From: Candidatus Parvarchaeota archaeon UBA573
GTDB lineage: Archaea > Nanobdellota > Nanobdellia > Parvarchaeales > Parvarchaeaceae
DNA length: 64,000 nt
NCBI GenBank assembly: GCA_002502045.1
Contig: DAPE01000004.1
Location: forward strand, 36,940-100,939
Reading direction: 5' to 3'
Shown: piece after piece, positions 9,042-16,789 of the stretch
Position numbering within the stretch: the stretch's first letter is position 1
Layout of the letters: each line of letters opens with the position of its first letter
Made by a program: the position numbers and the translations under genes
The notes under the pieces: generated by a model
Seen by the model: only the letters and a program-made list of their open reading frames with translations
Database searches by the model: none
Told to the model about the DNA's origin: nothing

Positions 9042-10481
9042 TTATAACTTTGAGCCCTTTGCTTCTGCTGAAGCCGTTTCAAGTGACTTTCCGTTTAATT
9101 CCGGACCCAATATAACTTCTGCGATTGCTCCTATAAACATGATTACTGCTGTTATTACGAAAGCTATTGTTACTGCTGTCAATGTATCGCCTGCTGCAAG
9201 TATTATACCCAGGATTATAGGCCCTATTATACCACCTAATCTGCCGATTCCTATTGCCGTACCTACTGCTGTGCTCCTTATCTCTGTAGGGAACATCTCT
9301 GAGATCTGAGGGTAAAGCACGCCGGCTGCTGCGTAAACCCAGAAGTAAAGAACTGCTAAAAGTATTACGAATAAGACTAAACTTATATGGGCTACGATTA
9401 AACCTATAAGCAAGAACATAAATGCCGCTATACCATAAGAAGCGGTAATCGTCTTCCTTCTTCCTATCCTATCAAGCGCAAATGACATCACTATTATACC
9501 AAGTACACCTGCAAAGGTTATGTAAACCAGAGAAAGGCTTACACTCGATGAGCTGTAATTGAAGAATTTTACCAATATTACGGGGATTACAGAGAAAGCT
9601 GCATAGTAAGGCCAAACCTCCGTCAAATTAAGGATTATAGCTAAGGTTATCCTTCTTGGATATTTCTTGAACAAAAGGCCGTATTTTGCCGATAGTTTTT
9701 GCGATGAAAAGTTAAGCATTTCTGCGCTGACTGGCGGCAGTTTCTTATGAGTCTTAGCCTGATATGCTTTTTCAGCCTTGCTGACTATTGCTTCTGCTTC
9801 CTTCAGCCTGTTCTTTCTTATAAGGTATCTTACTGACTCTGGAAGCTTTAGCCTTGCTATGAAAACAACGACTGCTAATACAACTGCTGAAGCGAAAGCT
9901 ACCCTCCAACCTATTGTTGAAGGAAGTAAGGATATTGCAAAGAATGCTACTAATGAAGCGGCTACTGTTCCTACATCAAATGCCGTTGCGTTGCCTGAAG
10001 CTACCGCCAAACCTCTTTTCTTTGGAGGAACAAACTCTGCCAATGCTGTATTGGCTACTGCGACTTCACCCTCGGCACCTATTGCTGTGATTATTCTACC
10101 GAAGACCAATGAACCGTAGTTGAATGAAAGCGCAACGATTACGCTTCCTATTATTACTATTGTAACTGTGATTATGAATACCTTCTTTCTTCCTATATAA
10201 TCGGCCATTGTTCCCATTAAGAAAGAACCGATTAATGCACCCACCAAATACAATGGCGTTAAGATAACTGCCTCAAACGAGGTAAGGTCAAACTGCTTTT
10301 CAAGTGCACCTAAAGTAGCACCGCCTAGGGAAATTGAGAACCCCTCAAGGATAACTCCTGCGAACAATATTGCAAATATGTAAGTATGCCAAGAATTCCA
10401 TGGAATACGATCCAAACGAGCAGTAAGATTAGTTTTAATAGAACGTATATCGCCTTTATCATTCTTAACTGACTGCGGCAT
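9042..10481 (-). CDS. MFS transporter, sugar/organic-acid porter type
   Basis: A 479-residue major facilitator with about twelve membrane helices. The loop 2-3 signature GTMADYIGRKKV and its repeat ALDRIGRRKT are present, with KLPESVRYLIRKNR ending the first half and a central cytoplasmic loop of ~60 residues. This layout fits the sugar porter or aromatic/organic acid:H+ symporter families. The substrate cannot be told. It is divergent from deoC and the KDG-aldolase-like gene, so uptake of a substrate for those enzymes is possible. A second, separate MFS gene lies at 36783-38156. Confidence 0.85.
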   Translation of the reverse strand: MPQSVKNDKGDIRSIKTNLTARLDRIPWNSWHTYIFAILFAGVILEGFSISLGGATLGALEKQFDLTSFEAVILTPLYLVGALIGSFLMGTMADYIGRKKVFIITVTIVIIGSVIVALSFNYGSLVFGRIITAIGAEGEVAVANTALAEFVPPKKRGLAVASGNATAFDVGTVAASLVAFFAISLLPSTIGWRVAFASAVVLAVVVFIARLKLPESVRYLIRKNRLKEAEAIVSKAEKAYQAKTHKKLPPVSAEMLNFSSQKLSAKYGLLFKKYPRRITLAIILNLTEVWPYYAAFSVIPVILVKFFNYSSSSVSLSLVYITFAGVLGIIVMSFALDRIGRRKTITASYGIAAFMFLLIGLIVAHISLVLFVILLAVLYFWVYAAAGVLYPQISEMFPTEIRSTAVGTAIGIGRLGGIIGPIILGIILAAGDTLTAVTIAFVITAVIMFIGAIAEVILGPELNGKSLETASAEAKGSKL

Positions 10482-10655
10482 AAGAAATCATTAATAATTA
10501 ATAGTATTTAAATCTTTTTCTCCAGGGTTTTTGCCTGGCAACAACTAAAATTATGCTTTGCTGGTATTTTTTTAAACACTCAAAGCAATTTATTACAAGT
10601 TTTACAGCTAAGATGCACATTAAAAACTTAAATCCTTGAAAATCATATAAAATTA

Positions 10656-11405
10656 ATGGAAAAAACTGATATAGAAAAAATAATGAACGTGGTTGACCAC
10701 ACATTGCTTAAACCTTACGCAAAGGAGAAGGAAATAAAAAAGCTCATAGACGAAGCAGCTGAGTTGAAAACCTACAGCGTTTGCATACATCCTTTGTTTG
10801 CTAAGGCCGCTAAAAGATACATAACGAAGAAGAATTATCCGCTCAAGATAGCAGTTACAGTTGACTTTCCAATGGGGGTTATGACAACGAATGCAAGGGT
10901 AAAGGCTCTAAAGTCCTTGGCCAAAGACGTAAATGAGGTTGATTTTGTTGTCCAGATGGGGTATGTTAAATCGAAAAAGTTCAATGCTGTCCAAAAAGAT
11001 GTAAACAAGCTTGTTGACATAGCGCATCAAAACAATCTCGTTATAAAATTTATAGTAGAGGATGCTTACACTACAAAAGAGGAAAAAGAAAAACTTTATG
11101 ATATAGTATGCAGTTCAAAAGCAGATTTTATAAAGACAAGCACAGGGTTTGCTGAGCCCGAATATTCGTCTTCAATGGGCAATAAGATAGGGGCAGACCC
11201 GCAAAACATTAGAGTAATGGCTGAAACCATAAAAAGACTGGGCTCAAAGACTGGAATAAAGGCCTCTGGAGGAATACATTCATACCAGCAGGTATTGGAT
11301 TTATTGAATGCTTCTGAAAAGCAGTTGGATCCTAAAGAATTCAGGCTGGGGATGAGCGGGACCAAAAAGCTCTATGAAGAACTGGAAAAGCTAAAAACCA
11401 ATTAA
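10656..11405 (+). CDS. deoC: Deoxyribose-phosphate aldolase
   Basis: Class I aldolase splitting 2-deoxyribose-5-phosphate to acetaldehyde and glyceraldehyde-3-phosphate. VDHTLLKPYA, the Schiff-base lysine motif FIKTSTGFAEP, and the second lysine in GIKASGGIHSYQQ are all present. Length 249 is normal. An AT-rich TATA-like run (~10622-10634) sits about 27 bases before the ATG. The next aldolase gene starts seven bases after the stop, suggesting a two-gene catabolic operon. Confidence 0.93.
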   Translation: MEKTDIEKIMNVVDHTLLKPYAKEKEIKKLIDEAAELKTYSVCIHPLFAKAAKRYITKKNYPLKIAVTVDFPMGVMTTNARVKALKSLAKDVNEVDFVVQMGYVKSKKFNAVQKDVNKLVDIAHQNNLVIKFIVEDAYTTKEEKEKLYDIVCSSKADFIKTSTGFAEPEYSSSMGNKIGADPQNIRVMAETIKRLGSKTGIKASGGIHSYQQVLDLLNASEKQLDPKEFRLGMSGTKKLYEELEKLKTN

Positions 11406-11412
11406 AGTCAAC

Positions 11413-12285
11413 ATGGAAATAAGCGGTGCTTTATCGGAAGTGTTTGCTGCATTCAATGAAAAAAACCAGATAGACGAGCAAAAAACCCATGAATATGTTA
11501 AATTCCTCCTAAAAAACAATGTTAAGGCTTTATTTGTAGGAGGCATAGCCGCAGAAACACTGTCCTTTTCCGATGATGAAAGGGAAAAGTGGTTAAAGGC
11601 CGTTAAATCCGCTGCTGAAAAAACTACCGTTATCTTCCAGCTCAAACCCTCGAATATTGAAGGACTGAAAAAGCAGATAAAAACCGCAGAAGAAAATTCC
11701 GTGGATATTGTATCTTTAAGCCAGCCTTACCCGATACCTTTGAGCAATAACGAAATCGTGGATTATTTTAACAATGCCTGCAAGCTAACTTCATTGCCTA
11801 TAATGGTTTACAATGAACCAACCGTAGGGAAGGCAATGGATATACAGACTTTAAACCTTATAATAAAGAACAATAAAAACGTCAATTTTTACAAAGACAG
11901 CACACATAACATGATAGACTTGCATTCCTTGATTCTGCAGAACCCTTCGCTTAATGTTCTTGCCGGCAGCGATGGGCTGATATTTGATATAATGAATGCA
12001 GGCGGAAAAGGAGTAGTCTCCTTGGTTGTAAACCCTTTCCCTGAGCTTATAAACCGGGAGGTTGAAGCACTCCAGAAAAAACAATTGGATAAGGCTTTGG
12101 AGCTGCAGAACAAGATCCTAAAAGTCAGATCTATTCTTAAAGAAGGCGGTTTAACAGCCGGTTACAGATATGCAATGCAACTTAGGGGGATAGACATAGG
12201 CAAAGCGCCTTTTCCCTATTCAAATATCAATGAAGATGCAAAATCAAAAATAGAGAAAAACCTGAAGGAAATTAACCTGCTTTAA
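11413..12285 (+). CDS. DapA/KDG aldolase family lyase
   Basis: TIM-barrel class I aldolase of the DHDPS/N-acetylneuraminate lyase family. Visible landmarks are FVGGIAAETLSFSDDERE (family GTTGE-like loop), the Tyr motif MVYNEPTVGKAMD and the Schiff-base Lys in FYKDST, followed by AGSDGLIFDIMNAGGKGVVS. YNEPT-x-GK resembles archaeal 2-keto-3-deoxygluconate aldolases more than DapA, and no other lysine-pathway gene is nearby. KDG/KDPG aldolase is therefore my preferred call, not proven. It is co-directional with deoC with a seven-base gap. Confidence 0.75.
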   Translation: MEISGALSEVFAAFNEKNQIDEQKTHEYVKFLLKNNVKALFVGGIAAETLSFSDDEREKWLKAVKSAAEKTTVIFQLKPSNIEGLKKQIKTAEENSVDIVSLSQPYPIPLSNNEIVDYFNNACKLTSLPIMVYNEPTVGKAMDIQTLNLIIKNNKNVNFYKDSTHNMIDLHSLILQNPSLNVLAGSDGLIFDIMNAGGKGVVSLVVNPFPELINREVEALQKKQLDKALELQNKILKVRSILKEGGLTAGYRYAMQLRGIDIGKAPFPYSNINEDAKSKIEKNLKEINLL

Positions 12286-12366
12286 AGAAATCTGCAGTCT
12301 AATAAGTGTAGCTATACTTGGTAACAATTCTTTTAAAATTAAGAGCTTACTTTTCAGAAACCAGAA

Positions 12367-12456
12367 TTAATTACCTTCATTCTCGTAGTATTCCTTTAGA
12401 ACTTCGTTTGAATCCTTTTCGGCTTCCTGTTCTATTGCTTTTTCTTCTTCGTCCAT
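12367..12456 (-). CDS. Possible 29-residue acidic peptide
   Basis: A short ATG-started frame encodes a very acidic peptide (begins MDEEEKAIEQEAEKDS, ends YYENEGN). It lies 34 bases downstream of the 111-residue gene and on the same strand. Regular Glu/Lys spacing fits a helix. No family is recognised and chance cannot be excluded at this length. The rest of the 12286-12490 spacer shows nothing. Confidence 0.3.
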   Translation of the reverse strand: MDEEEKAIEQEAEKDSNEVLKEYYENEGN

Positions 12457-12490
12457 AGTTTTACTTTAATGTGTTCATTATATAAAAAAT

Positions 12491-12826
12491 TTAGTATGGA
12501 ATTACCGGAGATGTTTTGTGGTAAGTGAGCTCTAGACTTGAGGACATAATATTTTTTAAATTAAGAGACTTCAAAATAGAATCCAAATCAACCTTGTCTT
12601 TGGAAACCGCCTTTTTTAGTTCGTACCTTGCTTTTTGAATTTCTTTCGCAAATGGACTTTTTTTGAATTCCGGATCGGTAAGAATGAAATAATCACGCCA
12701 TTCTTCAGCTTTATACAGATTCGAGAGGGCATCTTTATATAATTTATTTTCAATGTTGTACTCTGTCTTATTCAAAAAGCCCTGGGCAATTGAATTAAAA
12801 TACATGAACGCTGCTTCATCTTCCAT
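12491..12826 (-). CDS. Small helical protein, unknown
   Basis: The 111-residue product is charged and probably mostly helical (YKDALSNLYKAEEWRDYFIL; KEIQKARYELKKAV). The spacing of hydrophobic residues in the first half is reminiscent of a TPR-like helix pair, but I cannot assign a family. It has no membrane segment or signal peptide. It lies downstream of and co-directional with the coiled-coil glycoprotein gene. Confidence 0.5.
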   Translation of the reverse strand: MEDEAAFMYFNSIAQGFLNKTEYNIENKLYKDALSNLYKAEEWRDYFILTDPEFKKSPFAKEIQKARYELKKAVSKDKVDLDSILKSLNLKNIMSSSLELTYHKTSPVIPY

Positions 12827-12858
12827 CCCAGACTTGTGAAATCTTCTGATATAAATAC

Positions 12859-14364
12859 TTATTTATCTAGGTAGTAGAGACCGCTTCCACTACTATTAGT
12901 CAAAGCAGTTATGAATGAAGTTCCATTCCAGACCATATTGCTTGTAAAATTATTCTTTGTGTTAACGCTTCCGGTTATGTTGGCCCATAAGTTCGTTATT
13001 GGGTTGTAAATCTCTAAAAATGGACTTAAAGATTTTGAACCTCCAGGCCCGGAAGAAGTAAGAAGATATGAACCAGAGATTAAGAAATATGCACCATCCC
13101 AGCTAAGGCTTAAGTTTGCCTGCGAAAAGGTTTTGCCTGCAGGAATTGGTAAAGTTAAATTGCTTACATTTTCAAGAGCACTGTTACTGCTATTATAAGA
13201 GAGAAGATTCAAAGTTAACACAGAAGTTGCTGGCTGCGGGCCTGTTGGATCTTTATATTCTAACAAATAATAATCTGTTCCGTTATAAAAGGGATTTGTG
13301 AAATTATATCCCTGAAAACTGCTTAAATTACTTGACAGATTTATAATTGATTTTTTAGATGAAGTGTAATAAAGTAAGTCCTGTATTATCTTAGTAGTTG
13401 ATGGTGGCGGAGGAGTAGTATTGATAATTTGTTTACTGTAGCCTGTAACCAAATAACCATTGTTGTTATAAGATAAACCAATAGGATAGAAATTCGTGTA
13501 ATTCTTGAAAAATGTCAAATTTACAAGTTTTTTATCGTATTGAACCAAACCTATACTATCATTTTTAAATCTCACCAAAAATGTGAAACCCTTACTGTTT
13601 GATACTGAAGAAAATACGTTTGTTATACTATTATTCTTGAATGTCTTGGTTAAATTGTTTGCTGTATAATTTTTAATATTATAGATAAATACGAAATAAC
13701 CTGAGTCCGTTTTATTCCCGATTATTACAAGATTAGAGCCATTTTGTGATATGCTTCTTATTGTTGAATGGCTATAATCAAGGTTCATTGTCGTTATTTT
13801 AGATGGAATAAAATTCTCTTCGTACATATATTTGTATTCAGCATTTAATTTAGACGAAAGATTTGAGATAGTTTGATTCTTTAAAGCTAATTCTGATGAG
13901 AGATCTGCAAGAGATATGTTATCAGAAACCAAAGACTTGTTTAATTTAGAAATTGTAAAGGATAAATTTGAGATATTTTGATTTTTTAGAGCTAATTCTA
14001 ACGAGAGATTGGATATAGAAAGGTTATCTGTTGATAATTTACTTAATGAATAAGAAAGGGACCTATCAACCAAATGGTAAAGGCTTTCAGCAGTATTGTA
14101 ACTTTTATTCAAATTATCCAACTTAATATTGAGAGAATTGACCTCGCTCTGATAAGCAATTATATTGCTTTTTGAAAGATTTTCCTGTAAAGAAAAGGAA
14201 TTGCTTTTTGATTCTAATATCTTTAGCTTACTAGTTAAATTAGATATGTTCGCTTCCAGCTGCGCTATTTTGTTGGAAACTTGTGTTAGATTAGTTGACT
14301 GTACGTAGTATGAATGCGTTAAATTTGATAACTTATTTGCTTGATTTACAGTAACATGCTTCAA
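12859..14364 (-). CDS. Sequon-rich coiled-coil and propeller-like surface protein
   Basis: The open frame starts at a TTG, but the true gene probably begins at the ATG at 14453, one frame away. That upstream frame encodes MDEILKRKLVYASAFSLAAM followed by a hydrophobic anchor, and one added base in the A-run at 14374-14378 joins it to this ORF. Residues ~10-175 form heptad-like coiled coil with the repeated unit LELALKNQ-ISNLS. Residues ~190-500 are beta-rich with repeated blades (NLVIIGNK, GFTFLVRF, NGYLVTGYS). N-x-S/T sequons are very dense, at least a dozen in the first 190 residues, which suggests a heavily N-glycosylated membrane-anchored stalk and head. Confidence 0.7.
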   Translation of the reverse strand: MKHVTVNQANKLSNLTHSYYVQSTNLTQVSNKIAQLEANISNLTSKLKILESKSNSFSLQENLSKSNIIAYQSEVNSLNIKLDNLNKSYNTAESLYHLVDRSLSYSLSKLSTDNLSISNLSLELALKNQNISNLSFTISKLNKSLVSDNISLADLSSELALKNQTISNLSSKLNAEYKYMYEENFIPSKITTMNLDYSHSTIRSISQNGSNLVIIGNKTDSGYFVFIYNIKNYTANNLTKTFKNNSITNVFSSVSNSKGFTFLVRFKNDSIGLVQYDKKLVNLTFFKNYTNFYPIGLSYNNNGYLVTGYSKQIINTTPPPPSTTKIIQDLLYYTSSKKSIINLSSNLSSFQGYNFTNPFYNGTDYYLLEYKDPTGPQPATSVLTLNLLSYNSSNSALENVSNLTLPIPAGKTFSQANLSLSWDGAYFLISGSYLLTSSGPGGSKSLSPFLEIYNPITNLWANITGSVNTKNNFTSNMVWNGTSFITALTNSSGSGLYYLDK

Positions 14365-14453
14365 TGAACGGAGAAAAAGCTGACTATTATTAGCATTGCG
14401 GCCAATGAAAACGCAGAAGCGTAAACTAATTTTCTCTTTAATATCTCATCCAT
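14365..14453 (-). pseudogene. Frameshifted N-terminal anchor of the coiled-coil protein
   Basis: From ATG 14453 this frame encodes a basic start, one hydrophobic helix (SAFSLAAMLIIVSFF) and then a stop. A protein with a ~500-residue extracellular-type domain and no signal otherwise makes no sense. One extra base at the five-A run (14374-14378) gives a continuous 530-residue single-anchor protein. It is therefore the 5' end of the gene at 12859. Confidence 0.6.
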
Positions 14454-14525
14454 AATAAACAATTAATTACTACAATTAAAGAGTTATAAGTATATAAATA
14501 CTTTATTTATAATTATTTGTATTGA

Positions 14526-14634
14526 AGGTGAGCGCGCGAGTTGAACGCGCCTACTTCGTTAACGGCTATATCTCACAACGCTAGACAGCATTTGTCATTT
14601 GCAGACGAATACATAGCCGCTCTGTCAGCTCACC
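14526..14634 (-). tRNA. tRNA-Cys(GCA) with 38-nt intron
   Basis: Acceptor ggtgagc/gctcacc, D-arm acagagcggctatgt, anticodon stem ttcgt/acgaa, variable loop gtag, T-arm gcgcg-ttcaact-cgcgc. The anticodon GCA is at 14602-14600. A 38-base intron (14561-14598) sits at the canonical position after base 37. The discriminator base is T (14526), as expected for tRNA-Cys. CCA is not encoded. The intron 3' part (cggctat on the + strand, 14563-14569) is complementary over 7 bases to the D-loop (14613-14619), an alternative pairing in the precursor. Confidence 0.9.
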
Positions 14635-14784
14635 AATGACAGAATAACAATTTTAATCATTAGTACATTAATAAGACTTTCTAGTGGTAGAGCAAATGAT
14701 TGGACTATGCTTATGCGCTTAAAGTATATACTAACCAATAATTGAAAATAAAATTTCCTAATTATTTCTAATTGATAAAAATAC

Positions 14785-16350
14785 TTAAGCTACGCTTCCA
14801 AAACTCACAGAAGGCATTACTCCGTTTGGTGGATAGGCACGAATACGAATCCAAGTGTATTGTAAATTAAAGGGGCTTCCACCACCTGAGTTATACACCC
14901 CTAAGTTAATATAAAGTGGAGCGGAGGGGTTCTCAGAAGTAGTTGATGATAAGTCTCCGTAATTAACGTATGTAGTTATACCAGCGTTGGAAGATAACGA
15001 AACGCCGTAAACATTCCAATTAGAATTCCTGCCTATTGAATTAAGATATATAAAAGCACCATTAAGTACAGTTTCCGATTGTATAATGTCTCCTACATTA
15101 TTCTTACCCGCTGACCAACCGGCAATTGTGTCTCCTGTAGTTCCACCATTATCCCACACTGGTTCTGCATTGTTAACTGTTGATATACCAATCATACCTC
15201 TTTCACTACCAGTGCTTCCACTGCGTTGATTTATGTAACCTTCTAAAATATTATTATTATTAAAAACGGCACTAGTTGTAGCCACGTAAGTAGAGCCAGA
15301 ATCACTTCCATCTCCACTTATTGTAAGCCCATTATTTACAATTACACTTGAGCCAGATACGGCTCCGAATACCCACCCGTTTGGAAGAGTGGTCCCTGCA
15401 AAATTTGTATAGTAATTAAATACACTTGCGCCGTCATCATATTCTGCGTAATTTGAACAGCTTGAAGTTGGAGTTGAACCACAAGGAATTTGTGGTGCTT
15501 CACCATCGTTTACTGTATTGAATAGACTAGCAGAGGTTGGAGCAAAGCCTACATAGACTGTTTCTGACGAGCCTGATGGTATTGCTGCTATCTTTAACCA
15601 CCAAAGTCCATTTGTTGATGTGTAATTCTCCAGCCATGACGGTATTATAGTTCCATTGTAATAGAAGAATTCTACATTCTGTCCGAAATTGCCTGTTGCT
15701 ATTGAGGAAAAGCCTGGATCTGATGATGTAAAATTAATCATCTGCTGGAATGGACTTGGAGTTGCTGAACTTTGGCTGTTAGTTATGGTTATTGGTTCAT
15801 AGCTTGTTAAAGTTGATGGCTTTCCAGTTATAGAAGTTCCTGCTACTGTTCCTGTCGTGTTTATTGTCTGCATTCCTATTGTAGGAACATCATAGCTGTA
15901 CTGTATCTTTGCTGACAATGAATAATGGATATTTGCTGAATTACAGGCAACATTTGGTATTATAATTGTAGTGGACTGACCGCTTTTCAATGTTACTGGG
16001 TTTGTTAATGTATAACTTGCAGTTGTTGTATTAGCTCCTGTTGCCGATGTTAAGTATACTTTATTGATTGTCAGTGAATTTGCATTATTTGGTATTGGAC
16101 CTGCTAATACTGCTATTTTGTATCCTATATTATTGCATAAGCTTGAGGATACTGTAAATGGTGAAAATCCAGAGCTTGTGAAAGTTATGCTTGATGATGG
16201 ATTGAAGATACCCATGCTGTATAATATTACTGCTACTATGACTATGATTAGAATAGCCCAACCGTAGGTCATCATATATTCCAAAGCTGACTGAGAACGC
16301 TTGCTTTTTACTACAGGATTTAAGTGATTAGTTATATTTGTTGTATGCAT
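14785..16350 (-). CDS. Pilin-like surface protein with DUF2341 domain
   Basis: A secreted, probably pilus- or surface-assembled protein. The N-terminus has a class III (archaeal pilin) signal: a basic KSKRSQ followed by SALEYMMTYGWAILIIVIV; a prepilin peptidase would cut around the Lys/Arg-Ser-Gln. Residues ~60-185 are a beta-rich pilin-like region, and residues ~195-330 look like DUF2341 (FFYYNGTIIPSWLENYTS; WWLKIAAIPSGSSETVYVGF). A further beta domain ends in MPSVSFGSVA. It has the shared promoter, but the ATG placed like the one in its paralogues (16391) opens only a 12-codon frame. A copy with the same C-terminus is cut by the right edge. Confidence 0.85.
   Translation of the reverse strand: MHTTNITNHLNPVVKSKRSQSALEYMMTYGWAILIIVIVAVILYSMGIFNPSSSITFTSSGFSPFTVSSSLCNNIGYKIAVLAGPIPNNANSLTINKVYLTSATGANTTTASYTLTNPVTLKSGQSTTIIIPNVACNSANIHYSLSAKIQYSYDVPTIGMQTINTTGTVAGTSITGKPSTLTSYEPITITNSQSSATPSPFQQMINFTSSDPGFSSIATGNFGQNVEFFYYNGTIIPSWLENYTSTNGLWWLKIAAIPSGSSETVYVGFAPTSASLFNTVNDGEAPQIPCGSTPTSSCSNYAEYDDGASVFNYYTNFAGTTLPNGWVFGAVSGSSVIVNNGLTISGDGSDSGSTYVATTSAVFNNNNILEGYINQRSGSTGSERGMIGISTVNNAEPVWDNGGTTGDTIAGWSAGKNNVGDIIQSETVLNGAFIYLNSIGRNSNWNVYGVSLSSNAGITTYVNYGDLSSTTSENPSAPLYINLGVYNSGGGSPFNLQYTWIRIRAYPPNGVMPSVSFGSVA
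16189..16312 (-). repeat. Shared signal-peptide cassette, copy 1
   Basis: These ~125 bases encode the class III signal and the first helix. They are nearly identical at DNA level to 19900-20022 and 29990-30111, far closer than the ectodomains of the three proteins. Gene conversion or recent duplication is implied. Confidence 0.75.
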
Positions 16351-16354
16351 AATT

Positions 16355-16391
16355 ACGCTCTTTCTTTATTGTTTAAGGCTTCAAATGGCAT
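16355..16391 (-). other. Twelve-codon upstream frame
   Basis: The frame opens at the conserved ATG, encodes MPFEALNNKERA and ends four bases before the adhesin ATG at 16350. Either it is a leader peptide, or one missing A in its A-run puts the family ATG out of frame: one added base gives a continuous N-terminus. Confidence 0.4.
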
Positions 16392-16427
16392 ATTATTTGG
16401 ATGGAAAGTAAAGGATATAAATATTTC
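16389..16427 (-). promoter_or_regulatory. Conserved pilin-family promoter, copy 1
   Basis: A 39-base block is identical to the one at 20046-20084 and has one mismatch to 30137-30175. Read on the minus strand it has an AT-rich TATA element (aaatatttatatcc), 21 bases, then an ATG. The spacing fits archaeal TATA-directed leaderless initiation. Here the ATG (16391) starts a 12-codon frame that stops before the adhesin start at 16350. Confidence 0.7.
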
Positions 16428-16533
16428 CAGATGTTCAAATTATTAGCTTAAAGACTTAACAAACTTTGATTAGAATAGTAGATTCTACCTTAAAAAATAA
16501 AAATTATAAATACACGTAAAACTTTAAAGTGGT

Positions 16534-16782
16534 ATGGATCAGATGGAAGCACTTATATTCGTAGAGGTTTCTCAAGGAGCTTCAGCAATAGAGATAGCAA
16601 AGGCCGTTAGCAGTAGTGAAAATGTAATGGAAGTTATGCTTATAAGTGGACAATGGGATTTATTAGTGAGACTAAAATACAGCAGTATAGAGGAACTTTC
16701 AAACTTTGTTGTTTCACAACTCAGAAAAGAAAAAGGTGTAGGTAGAACAGACACTACAATAGTACTAAATAAAGTAAAGTGA
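16534..16782 (+). CDS. Stand-alone Lrp/AsnC RAM-domain protein
   Basis: An 82-residue protein consisting only of the ligand-binding (RAM) half of Lrp/AsnC regulators: ALIFVEVSQGASAIEIAKAV, then VMEVMLISGQWDLLVRLKYSS and the final IVLNKVK strand. It has no helix-turn-helix, so it probably binds a small effector and partners with a full regulator or an enzyme. A TATA box (~16501-16512) is centred 27 bases before the ATG. radA starts seven bases after the stop, so the two form one operon. A similar stand-alone protein lies at 60130-60357. Confidence 0.8.
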   Translation: MDQMEALIFVEVSQGASAIEIAKAVSSSENVMEVMLISGQWDLLVRLKYSSIEELSNFVVSQLRKEKGVGRTDTTIVLNKVK

Positions 16783-16789
16783 GGTAAAA

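Noticed and set aside
9037-9309. 90-residue + strand ORF over the MFS 3' end
   Set aside because: It is an antisense frame of the transporter gene.
10498-10704. 68-residue ORF upstream of the MFS gene
   Set aside because: It overlaps the deoC start and promoter and has no family features or plausible start signal.
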